In this document: positions 51,540-58,641 of the stretch, one piece after another
How the letters are laid out: every line of letters starts with the position of its first letter
Position numbering within the stretch: position 1 is the first letter of the stretch
From: Hydractinia symbiolongicarpus
Lineage: Eukaryota; Cnidaria; Hydrozoa; Anthoathecata; Hydractiniidae
NCBI RefSeq assembly: GCF_029227915.1
Contig: NC_079876.1
Coordinates: 20,958,001 to 21,022,000 of the forward strand
Direction: 5' to 3'
Length of the DNA: 64,000 nucleotides
The notes under the pieces: model-generated
What the model was told of the DNA's origin: nothing
The model's input: only the letters and a program-made list of their open reading frames with translations
Database searches by the model: none
Program-made: the position numbers and the translations under genes

Positions 51540-51775
51540 AAGTTAAGACGATGCTAGCCCTTAAGGGTAAGAAACAGCGCGGAACAAACACCAAGCGCAC
51601 GATCGTCAGCAACATTGGCAAAGCATTCGTGCGAGATCTTAGGATCTCTTTGAGTGGGCGCGAAGTTGTCAGCATCAGCGACTACAACGTGCTACAACGC
51701 GGGGATTTCAAGTGCTATGTGTATTTGCTCGGGACGCTCAACTCAATATCATGGACGGGCGCTTCTACACGCTAG
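51540..51775 (+). pseudogene. Possible major capsid gene fragment (P3)
   Basis: From ATG 51540 the frame gives KRTIVSNIGKAFVRDLRI and GREVVSISDYNVL, a segment that resembles the N-terminal jelly-roll part of Polinton capsid proteins as I remember them. Only about 78 codons remain; neither the start nor the rest of a capsid protein (usually several hundred residues) is present. The assignment is weak and needs a profile search. Confidence 0.3.
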
Positions 51776-51788
51776 AGTATTAGAATGA

Positions 51789-52112
51789 ATGGCAACTGTT
51801 GGCGTTCTAGTGGCTGGGGCGGCTATCAATGCTTTGGCCTTTAGCGGTTCAAATTACCTATTCAGTAAACTGTCGGGCCACGGTGAGGCCGAGCGTAAAA
51901 GGCACGATAAAGCTCTTGAGCAACTGCAAGCTGCACAGGCACAGTGAGTAAAAGACAGGCAGGAAAAGATAGAATGATATGCTCGTCAACGAGAGCTCAA
52001 CAGATAAGCTGGAGAAAGCTTGAAAGAGCTCGACGAAGGCTTGAGAGAGTACCATATCGCGACCATCGAAAAGGCTCCCAAGCTCTCCGATTTTTACGTA
52101 CCGCTTTATCGT
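51789..52112 (+). pseudogene. Conserved Polinton protein, MATVG family (P3)
   Basis: ATG 51789: small hydrophobic N-terminus (VLVAGAAINALAFSGSNYLF), then a charged helix ERKRHDKALEQLQAAQAQ, three in-frame stops (near 51945, 51975, 52010), and an EYHIATIEKAPKLSDFYVP end. Probably a virion or membrane-associated coiled-coil protein. It now runs in frame into the next gene, which suggests a small deletion removed the boundary. Confidence 0.4.
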
Positions 52113-52676
52113 ATCGTATCGTATAACTTGCTCACTAAGAGCAAGTTCAACATCTATAAGGCGGGGGCCAAGATAACTGAAGTCGGGGATTTTGACGCCC
52201 TCATCTCGATTGAGAAGGGTTTGTATCGAATCGAGGATCTCGCGGCCATAGTAAACAGTCAAGCAAGTGGCAGGATCAAGCTCTTCGTACTCAGGAACGG
52301 AATCTGTAGACTTGGGGTTAACAAAGGGTACGTTGTCATAATTGATCAACCACTTGCAGGATATTATGGGATGGGAGTTTGATAACAGGGTAATGTTTAC
52401 CGAGGGCGACCATGACAGCTTCTATAAGACTGACGTTTACCAGCGGCTGAGACTAGTATGCTCTCAGCTGGATCCAGATATTCTCTGTTTAACGGTGACA
52501 AATCCAATATACTAGCCATGCTTCCTGCGAAGGAGTTACCTGCCTGGGGAGACATTCTTACCTGGAGTTTTGATAACCCCGTGTACCTTCCCTTGAAAGG
52601 CTCCACGGGCAAGCTGGAGTTCATGCTGACGGATGAGTATCACAAGGATAAGAACGTCTTGTTCGTGTGAATAACG
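52113..52676 (+). pseudogene. Polinton penton-like capsid protein (P3)
   Basis: Open at first (SKFNIYKAGAKI, RIKLFVLRNG), then frameshifts near 52378 and 52465 lead to FYKTDVYQRLRLVCSQLDP and LPAWGDILTWSFDNPVYLP, STGKLEFMLTDEYH, ending with TGA at 52668. Homologous to P4 57658-57957 and the stray fragment at 15864. A beta-rich pattern with repeated short hydrophobic strands and a place among late genes suggest a jelly-roll minor capsid (penton) protein; inferred. Confidence 0.4.
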
Positions 52677-52698
52677 ATGTGTCTCATCATAGAATAAA

Positions 52699-53214
52699 AT
52701 GACAGACAATGCTAAGCTTTATCCGAGCTTACCTTCTGCACCCCCGGAGAGCACAGAGGATACTTCACAAGTCTACAGACTCGGCAAAATCGAGGAGGTT
52801 GAGCAGTACCTGCGGGCTGAGATTAAAGAACGAGACAAGCTCGCTAAAAAGTTCAAGATGCATGGTACGTGGGTGCGCTTCTCCGACCACGGCTTGCTTA
52901 GCATCAGCATTATCACCTCAGGTGTCGGAATAAGGGCGTTGGCGTCGGGTCTGGTAGCTCCCCTCTGCATTGCCATTGGTGGGATTACGATCGCCGTAGG
53001 GTTGAGGCAAGCGGGTCTGCGGAACGCGGGAAAGAGGCTAAGTGCCAAGAGCAAAAGGCATGAGGGCATCAGGCTATTGGCTGAGACCAAGCTCAACTCT
53101 ATCGTTGACTTGATCTCAAGAGCCGTGGAGAATGGAGTCATTAGCAACTACGAGTTTAGCTCATTCATGCAAGGGGTCTTTCGGGGTATTCGCAGAGATC
53201 GAATGACATTGTGA
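52699..53214 (+). CDS. Conserved Polinton two-helix membrane protein (P3)
   Basis: 171 residues, intact, ATG preceded by TAGAATAAA. A Pro-rich start (LYPSLPSAPPESTED), coiled segment (KIEEVEQYLRAEIKERDKLAKK), two hydrophobic helices at about residues 66-100 (SIIITSGV-like and PLCIAIGGITIAVGL), then a charged C-terminus (ETKLNSIVDLISRAVENG). P4 has a copy at 57245-57657 that lacks the membrane part. Probably membrane-inserted; function unknown. The best-preserved gene in P3. Confidence 0.6.
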   Translation: MTDNAKLYPSLPSAPPESTEDTSQVYRLGKIEEVEQYLRAEIKERDKLAKKFKMHGTWVRFSDHGLLSISIITSGVGIRALASGLVAPLCIAIGGITIAVGLRQAGLRNAGKRLSAKSKRHEGIRLLAETKLNSIVDLISRAVENGVISNYEFSSFMQGVFRGIRRDRMTL

Positions 53215-53219
53215 GCGCG

Positions 53220-53458
53220 GAGCCTTCGCAGAAGCATGAGACACCATTGGAGTAGACCTTTTCGGGTGTCTTGAGCAGTGGCGGGGCTAGGTTGCCGTCT
53301 TAGTTCTTGTAGCGAATTACGAATTGCTCATCCTTGTCTTTGTTTGCTGAAATGGGGTCGCTCAGCACGAGGTTTTCAATGTTCACTTCTTTGATGTTTA
53401 GCGGAGTCGTGTTAGTGTAAAATTCCATTGATTTAACAGTTTTGTCACCAAATTTCAT
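53220..53458 (-). pseudogene. Conserved small Polinton protein, truncated (P3)
   Basis: Minus-strand ATG at 53458 gives MKFGDKTVKSMEFYTN and VNIENLVLSDPISANKDKDE, which parallels P4 56772 onward (INIDYLTVSDPIPANGGND). It stops at a TAA near 53305 and then runs as DGNLAPPLLKTPEKVYSNGV until the neighbouring opposite-strand gene. The downstream half seen in P4 is lost. Function unknown. Confidence 0.5.
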
Positions 53459-53499
53459 CAATATGTTTATTGTGGAGACAAAACATCAACCAGGGCCTT

Positions 53500-53625
53500 C
53501 TATGTTGTCTTGGCGCAAGAGCAACTACCGCCGTTGTAAGTGATGTACTCTTGGTAGCAGTGCCAACAGAGCAGCTTGATCCCTATCAGGAGTCTGCGCC
53601 CGCAGCTGCATTTGTCGTACGATTC
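53500..53625 (-). pseudogene. Zinc-ribbon protein (P3), 5' part displaced
   Basis: Minus frame YDKCSCGRRLLIGIKLLCWHCYQEYITYNGG, matching P4 56582-56758 (CTCGRR, CWYCYLEYITYNGGYLC). The expected N-terminus is not adjacent; a similar start (MTEQCDESEKMLDSY) lies at 53942, about 300 bp upstream, separated by A/T-rich sequence that looks inserted. The paired cysteines fit a zinc ribbon, possibly a transcription or regulatory protein. Confidence 0.5.
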
Positions 53626-53789
53626 TTATTATTATTATTCATTTATTTATAGTTGACTAAGTATAAATACATATATAGCTAATAAAAGCTAGTTAATGTC
53701 AACTTAAAAAGAAAGATTTTAAAACATGAAATTAGCGAGAAGACATCCGCGAGTCATATAAAACCAATTTGTGGGATGTATTTTTTACA

Positions 53790-53942
53790 TCAGGAGCAGT
53801 TTGGTACCCACTTTTTAATTTGGGATTTAAAGGATTGCAAGGATGACATTTCTTTGATTCTTACCGGAATTTGTTGCTTTTTCATGTATTTCATGTACGA
53901 GTCGAGCATCTTTTCACTTTCGTCGCATTGTTCCGTCATCAT
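53790..53942 (-). pseudogene. Separated 5' end of zinc-ribbon gene (P3)
   Basis: 50 codons on the minus strand, ATG at 53942 preceded by CTCAAATAA, starting MMTEQCDESEKMLDSYMKY. The first 15 residues match the start of the P4 zinc-ribbon protein; the rest is unrelated and K-rich. It starts directly inside the right TIR. Confidence 0.4.
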
Positions 53943-53947
53943 TTATT

Positions 53948-54017
53948 TGAGCGTTTGTAGTGGGGTTTTGACGGGGTAAAGGTCCCGGTGTACTTTAATC
54001 CATCCGCTAGTACTACT
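53948..54017 (-). repeat. Right terminal inverted repeat of P3
   Basis: Complement of 43948-44017. Ends ...TAGTACTACT at 54017, followed by TCTTT. Confidence 0.92.
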
Positions 54018-54182
54018 TCTTTTGTGTTTTTTTTGGTGGAGAAAGTTAGCCGTTAAATTTATTTCAGCAAATCAAATTGAGTCGTTTTCATCACGTCATG
54101 TAAACAATGTAAACCCGCTAGCAACTTTAAAAGAAAATGAACACATCCACTATGACTGTCACATACACTTCGTATTATTATA

Positions 54183-54570
54183 TAAGACTAGTCGATAAGG
54201 CCCGTGGAGAAATCAAGTTAGGCAGAAGGACAATGAAAAAATAGGTTGTGTTAGATGTTTTGCTGACGTCATCAGTGCAGTGCAGATAAAAACAATTGGT
54301 CAAATTTGTTCATTGTATGTATGTAATGGGTAGAGGTTGAAACGCTGGTCAAAATGATGTATAGGATCAAATGGTTTCGACGAACGCCAAGGAGATAAAA
54401 GGTTTTAAAAATTTTGTTGACGTTAGCCAATGGCCCGTCAAAACACATAAATTCTTTTTAGAAATTTGTATACCCGTTGCCTTTATCGTATATATCTTGG
54501 AACACTGATCATGAAAATTGTTATCGTATATATCTTGGAACGCTGATCATAAAAATGTATAGGATCATGT
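54183..54570. repeat. Diverged dispersed repeat, second locus
   Basis: Shares GGCCCGTGGA, TTTTGCTGACGTCA and GAAACGCTGGTCAAAAT...ATGTATAGGATCA with 41165-41640. The last block recurs near 54540. There is also a 40-bp direct repeat, TTATCGTATATATCTTGGAAC at about 54483 and 54520. Non-coding. Confidence 0.5.
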
Positions 54571-55189
54571 ACTTTTGACAAACGGTTGCAGAGATATTGG
54601 GGTTTGAAGGTATTTTGGTGACGTCATCAACCCGTCCATTTCGAAACGGATTTGGGGACCCAGGTTTGGGAAAATTACCCAAATTGGGTAAAAAATCATT
54701 GACGTCACCACCTCGTTTCCAAGTTATTTGGCCTCAAAATTTTAAGTGCACTGTAATAGCTTCATTTATGTATTATACTCTTCTTTGGTAAAATAATATT
54801 TTTATGATGAATGCTGTCAGTCGGAAACATAGAAGACTCTTGATATCTGTTGATTCAATACTTCTGTGAATCGAAATCTGAAAATAGAAAAATTACCTGA
54901 AATACTAGACTAACAAAACTTTCTATTTCATAGTCTAAGCTAAAAACAATGAATTTTTTTATTTGAAGCTTAATCAATTTAAATAATTTTGTGTGTAATC
55001 AAAGTTACCTTTTGCAATGTCTAGTTGTCATTGTCTTCTTCGTCATCGATTGATTCATCTCCACTCGAACATCTTCGTCTATATCTGGATCTTTGACAAC
55101 ATTAAGGATAACAAAGGGAATTTAATCAAGAATGAAAATTAAGTCTAAAGTCAACTGCTAAGAATCTAAAATTATTAATATTTCTCATA
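54571..55189. other. Spacer with possible acidic-tail exon
   Basis: No clear gene. On the minus strand near 55085-55027 a short frame reads CSSGDESIDDEEDNDN and stops; it could be the last coding segment of the pseudogene to its right, but no splice junction could be fixed. Confidence 0.3.
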
Positions 55190-55805
55190 CGTTGCTCAGG
55201 CCTCAAGTGTGTTTAAATTCCGTCGTCGACTTCAACAGGTTGTACTTTTAATGTTGCAGACATCCATCTTTGTGCTATCAAATGGGTTCGTTCAATCTTT
55301 TTTGGAAGAACTTTAAAGCATGGTGGTATCATTCCAGAATCCAATCTTTTTGCTGACGAAATCTTTGATGCGTTATATTTTTCGTAAAACATTCTTGCCT
55401 CGTTGACGTTTTTGCAATTTTGATAGTTTTTTATGCCATGTTGATGTTAATTTATTTGCCAAATCATCCTTACTTGTGCGTCCTTGACTTAGTTCTCTTT
55501 CTCTTTGATACTTCACACATCAATGAGAATGGTATTTGACTTCTTTGGCGACAAAATTTGCATCAGAAATTATTCTTAAAATTCGTTGGTCACCTTTCCA
55601 TCCAGCATACTTCTTGATATTATTTTCTAAGTCTGCTGTTTCTACAGAAACCAATTTTTGTTTTTCCCCTTTTACGCGTTTTTTTTGACTGTTGACAAAA
55701 CAAACAAACCGAATTAAACACGCCTGTGGTGGAGTTGGTTGTCAAACTATCTTTGTTTCTTTGTCTTGTTTCTCTTGTAGATACTGTGGCTGTTGCTTTC
55801 ATTTT
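55190..55805 (-). pseudogene. Decayed gene of an unrecognised repeat family (CLFC protein)
   Basis: From Met at 55802: MKATATVSTRETRQRNK, then VCLFCQQSKKTRKRG. A frameshift near 55660 leads to KKYAGWKGDQRILRIISD and ANFVAKEVKYHSH, then a TGA, ELSQGRTSKDDLANKL and a final stop near 55385. The pattern (CxxC, KYA.WK.D, NFVAKEVKYH) resembles multi-copy cnidarian proteins of unknown function as I remember them. Probably transposon-borne or retro-copied. Confidence 0.4.
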
Positions 55806-56059
55806 CTCACGTCGACTTTGAGGTAATGCAACAAATTTTCTGTAGCAAGAAATGTGGTATCAGCTAGTTTAGGGATGGTTTATAACCAGTTTTTTTAAAA
55901 AACCACGGTCAAACTCTCATAAAAAATATCATACAGAATTTTGTTTGTGACGTCACAACTTTTCGTCACCCCCCATTGCAAAAAAATGCGCTGATCATCA
56001 ACGCATCAACGTGATCCTATTGACCACCCTTCAAGGTTGAATTGTGTACGTAGGGGAAG

Positions 56060-56324
56060 ATGAATTGGTTAAAGTACGCAGCAGAGGAGATCAAAGGAGG
56101 ATCCTTTGATGCTTGAGTTTGTACCATACCGGTTTAAGACACAGGACATGCGCAGCAAAGCTTTCAATAAGAACTACGAGATGTTCTGGTTTATTCCGAA
56201 ACAATTCAAGACTCAGGACATATGTAACAAGGCTGTTGAATGGCATGCCTGTCTTGTAAGGCTTTTACCAGACAAGTTAAAAACGCAGGACATGCGTGAC
56301 AACATGTGCTCCATATGTAGATGA
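56060..56324 (+). pseudogene. KTQDM-repeat protein (P4)
   Basis: ATG 56060 (MNWLKYAAEEIKGGSFDA) shifts frame near 56110 to three repeats of about 23-24 residues, each with the core FKTQDM or KLKTQDM followed by a K/NA pair. Such repeats occur in proteins of Polintons and giant viruses as I remember them; function unknown, perhaps ankyrin-like binding. Broken by one frameshift. Confidence 0.5.
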
Positions 56325-56337
56325 AATTTCCAAGGTT

Positions 56338-56360
56338 ATCTTACAACCTTGTTGTAAGAT
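56338..56360 (+). terminator. Hairpin after KTQDM gene (P4)
   Basis: 9-bp arms ATCTTACAA and TTGTAAGAT with a 5-nt loop, 13 bp after the stop and 25 bp before the next ATG. Confidence 0.45.
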
Positions 56361-56385
56361 GAAAATTCAAAAAAAACTATAATAA

Positions 56386-56496
56386 ATGTGCAATACCCAA
56401 TCAAAATTTGAAGTATTTGGAACTGCAGTAGTTATGATCTTTATAACGGGCATTGGTCTCTCTCTACCACTAATGGCTCTGGCCTTAGTACAATAA
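56386..56496 (+). CDS. 36-residue membrane peptide (P4)
   Basis: Starts directly after TATAATAA (TATAATAAATG). MCNTQSKFEVF is followed by one hydrophobic helix (TAVVMIFITGIGLSLPLMA). A single-pass membrane peptide; small hydrophobic proteins are common in DNA viruses. Reality is supported mainly by the upstream motif and hairpin. A following 18-codon frame (56509-56565) is too short to judge. Confidence 0.4.
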   Translation: MCNTQSKFEVFGTAVVMIFITGIGLSLPLMALALVQ

Positions 56497-56581
56497 TCGT
56501 CAAAGGAGATGGAGAATGAACAAGCAATTAGGGATTTGGAGGATTGTATTCATGCCTTGGAATAGATACCCTATAAGATAA

Positions 56582-56758
56582 ATGGAACAATGTAATCACT
56601 GCGAACGTATGCTGGATGCTTATGATCGATGCACCTGCGGACGAAGGTTCGTGGTAAAGGCTAAAATGTTGTGTTGGTACTGCTATCTGGAATATATCAC
56701 ATATAACGGGGGGTACCTGTGTATGCAGAACAAGAAGCAATCCTCGGACCTTGTTTGA
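56582..56758 (+). CDS. Zinc-ribbon protein (P4)
   Basis: 58 residues, intact: MEQCNHCERMLDAY, CTCGRR, then CWYCYLEYITYNGGYLC. Four paired cysteine sites predict one or two zinc ribbons. The start is preceded by TATAAGATAA. Homologue split in P3 (53500-53942). Possible transcription factor for the element; inferred. Confidence 0.55.
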   Translation: MEQCNHCERMLDAYDRCTCGRRFVVKAKMLCWYCYLEYITYNGGYLCMQNKKQSSDLV

Positions 56759-56771
56759 AATTCAATAAAGG

Positions 56772-57259
56772 ATGCTGAAATTTGAGAATAAACTTGTCAA
56801 CCCCAGAAATTTCAACAACTTTGCTACTACGTTTACAGATATCAATGATATCAACATAGATTACCTCACGGTATCAGATCCCATTCCTGCCAATGGAGGC
56901 AATGATTTAGCCGGTACAAATTCAATGCTGTACCAGATCTGGATTTCGAAGAGTACCCCGACCGGGTTGAAAAGTATCGCCAAATCTGGAACAAGATCGA
57001 GGAGTTGATATCTGAGCAATTGACGACAGAGCCTGTGAAAAAAGGGCGTTACATCAATACCAAACTCAAATACTACAAAGACGAGATCACGACCAAATTC
57101 CATGGTATGTCAGTGCCCTATGATGAACCATGCCAAGTCTGTGCCATCCTGGCACTATCATCGGTGTACGTGCAAGGTAAAAACTACTACCCTCAGGTGC
57201 ATGTTGTGGAATGTAGATACAAGGACTTCAAAAAAGAATGGCTGCTAGGTTATGATTAA
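56772..57259 (+). pseudogene. Conserved small Polinton protein (P4)
   Basis: ATG 56772 (MLKFENKLVNPRNFNNF), with INIDYLTVSDPIPANG and SMLYQIWISKS. A one-base shift near 56955 moves to the frame VEKYRQIWNKIEELI, then KGRYINTKLKYYKDEITTKF and QGKNYYPQVHVVECRYKDF, ending at 57259. About 160 codons in all. Homologue truncated in P3 (53220-53458). Function unknown; a nucleic-acid-binding role is possible but unproven. Confidence 0.5.
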
Positions 57260-57657
57260 CAAACCCATATATTTTGCAGGTCCCACAAGACCTGCAAAAT
57301 ATACAAAATTGGATACCGCTTGCATACTGTACAGTTTGAATTCTTTTAAAACGTCATCCCTACCCTCTTGTCTTCCCTTCTGAACCAGCTGAGCACGCTC
57401 TTGTCCGTTGAGTCTATCAGCGATCTGTTTTACGCGTTGACATATTTGCTCCTTCAGCAGCATATACCGTTGTTTTTCCTGCATAATAAGACTAAACTCG
57501 TAGTCGCTGATAGCCTCATTTTCTACGGCGTTGCCGATCAGGTCGACGACGGAATTTAATTTGGTCTCCGAGAGTAGACTTGACTTTCCTCCTGCATGTC
57601 TGGGCTTTGCGCAGGTGCACTTGTTAAACTAGGGTAAAGCTTAGTCACATCATTCAT
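57245..57657 (-). pseudogene. Two-helix membrane protein, membrane part deleted (P4)
   Basis: Minus ATG at 57657, immediately after the penton-like stop (TAAATGAATG), MNDVTKLYPSLTSAPAQS. After QVYSR it jumps to ETKLNSVVDLIGNAVEN in another frame; in P3 these points are about 90 residues apart and the gap contains both membrane helices. The tail is longer than in P3 (RQEGRDDVLKEFKLY) and reads through the hairpin. So this copy has an internal deletion. Confidence 0.6.
57268..57303. terminator. Hairpin between convergent genes (P4)
   Basis: Perfect 15-bp arms TATATTTTGCAGGTC and complement, 6-nt loop, 9 bp after the stop at 57259. The opposite-strand frame currently reads through it because of a shift. 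Strongest of the gene-end hairpins in this window. Confidence 0.55.
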
Positions 57658-57957
57658 TTATTCTATGAGCAAACACATCTTAATTCCAGTAAACGATACA
57701 TTTTTGTCATGGTGAAATTCATCTGTAAGCATGAACTGAAGGCGGTCCGTAGAGCCCTTCAAGGGAAGGTACGTTGGCATGTCAAAATTCCAGGTCAGCA
57801 TATCCCCCCAAGCATTCAATTCTTTGGTGGGGAGCAAAGCGAGAATTTTAGACTTTTTTCCATCCAGTAGGCAGTCCTCTTCGTCCAACTTATAGCGATC
57901 ATTTATTGCGGCACAATACAACGATAAAAGATCAATTGAATATGTTCCGTTTGACAC
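57658..57957 (-). pseudogene. Penton-like capsid protein, C-terminal part (P4)
   Basis: About 100 codons open: DEEDCLLDGKKSKILALLPT, LTWNFDMPTYLPLKGSTD, FMLTDEFHHDKNVSF and a final MCLLIE. Homologous to P3 52400-52676 and to 15864-16347. The 5' part is lost at the junction with foreign sequence near 57950. Confidence 0.5.
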
Positions 57958-58224
57958 AGAAGAAAAAATACGCTGTTTATAAAAAGAACACTGTAGAATA
58001 TCAGCGCCGAAACGAATCTACAGTAAAAGAACAACTAAACATGCTTCGATGTGAACATAACAGTAAATACAAAACTCTACATGATAGAAAACCAACACTA
58101 CAGAAACGCTTAGAAAATCTTGCTGAATACAATGTTCATACTTCTTTAAATGAAAGTTGCGTTTCACATCATGAGTTTGAAAAATCTGTGACATATAAGA
58201 AATTATATTATACCACTGTCAGAA
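57958..58224 (+). other. Charged open frame of unknown origin
   Basis: A plus frame continues from inside P4 to 58232 with K/R/Y-rich sequence (YKKNTVEYQRRNESTVKEQL, then KYKTLHDRKPTLQKRLENL). It recalls the K/R-rich segment of the Helentron at about 18120-18420, or could be the N-terminal part of the LINE ORF1. It overlaps the P4 gene by 52 bp in the opposite sense, which is accidental. Confidence 0.3.
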
Positions 58225-58569
58225 ATGGATAAACCAAATCGCACAATTATACATGTTGGAACGAATGATCTTTGCTCTTCTAAATCACCAAATGAAATTT
58301 CAGACTCTATTATTGACTTGGTTACTGATGTCAGCAAATCTTGTCCTTCTGTAATGGTGTCTGGACTTACTATGCGAGATGATAATTTTAACAGAAAGGC
58401 ATTAGAACTTAACAGAATTTTAGAGCGATCATGTCAAGAAAAAAATATTTGCTACATAAAACATAGTAATATCAGCAAACACCATTTGAACGGTAGTAAA
58501 CTTCATTTGAATAAGAATGGAACAGAGAACATGACTAAAGCATTTGCCAGTTATATCAACAAGTGCTGA
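58225..58569 (+). pseudogene. LINE ORF1 esterase (SGNH) domain, truncated
   Basis: 114 codons: IIHVGTNDLCSSKSPNEIS (block with the conserved GTND), VSGLTMRDDNFNRKAL, then SKLHLNKNGTENM (the Asp/His block appears as LHLN). The N-terminal GDS block is missing. In CR1-type elements this domain sits in ORF1, possibly for membrane or lipid contact. Confidence 0.65.
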
Positions 58570-58641
58570 TATGTACTGCACAGAGACGCACTTCTATCAA
58601 TTGAATCTCCTCAAATTAGTGATGTCAAATCCATTAAATAT

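Larger units (their letters stand above)
43948..54017 (+). mobile_element. Polinton/Maverick copy P3, both ends present
   Basis: 10,070 bp between inverted termini AGTAGTACTA, flanked by TCTTT (43943-43947 and 54018-54022). Polinton duplications are usually 6 bp, so one base may have changed. Gene content: polymerase N-terminal part, small membrane proteins, ATPase, MSV199/KilA-like protein, integrase, virion-type proteins, small zinc-ribbon gene. Internal deletions removed the polymerase catalytic core and most of the capsid gene. Most genes have frameshifts; two or three small ones are open. It is more GC-rich than its flanks. Confidence 0.92.
55866..57957 (-). mobile_element. Polinton/Maverick copy P4, right end only (inverted)
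   Basis: The gene set mirrors the right end of P3: KTQDM-repeat gene, small membrane peptide, zinc ribbon, conserved small protein, then the two-helix protein and the penton-like gene on the opposite strand. The left boundary is set at AGTTTAGGG (55866), followed by CCACGGTCAAAC as in the P1 terminus. The right side is cut at about 57957, inside the penton-like gene, by other sequence leading into a LINE. Confidence 0.65.
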
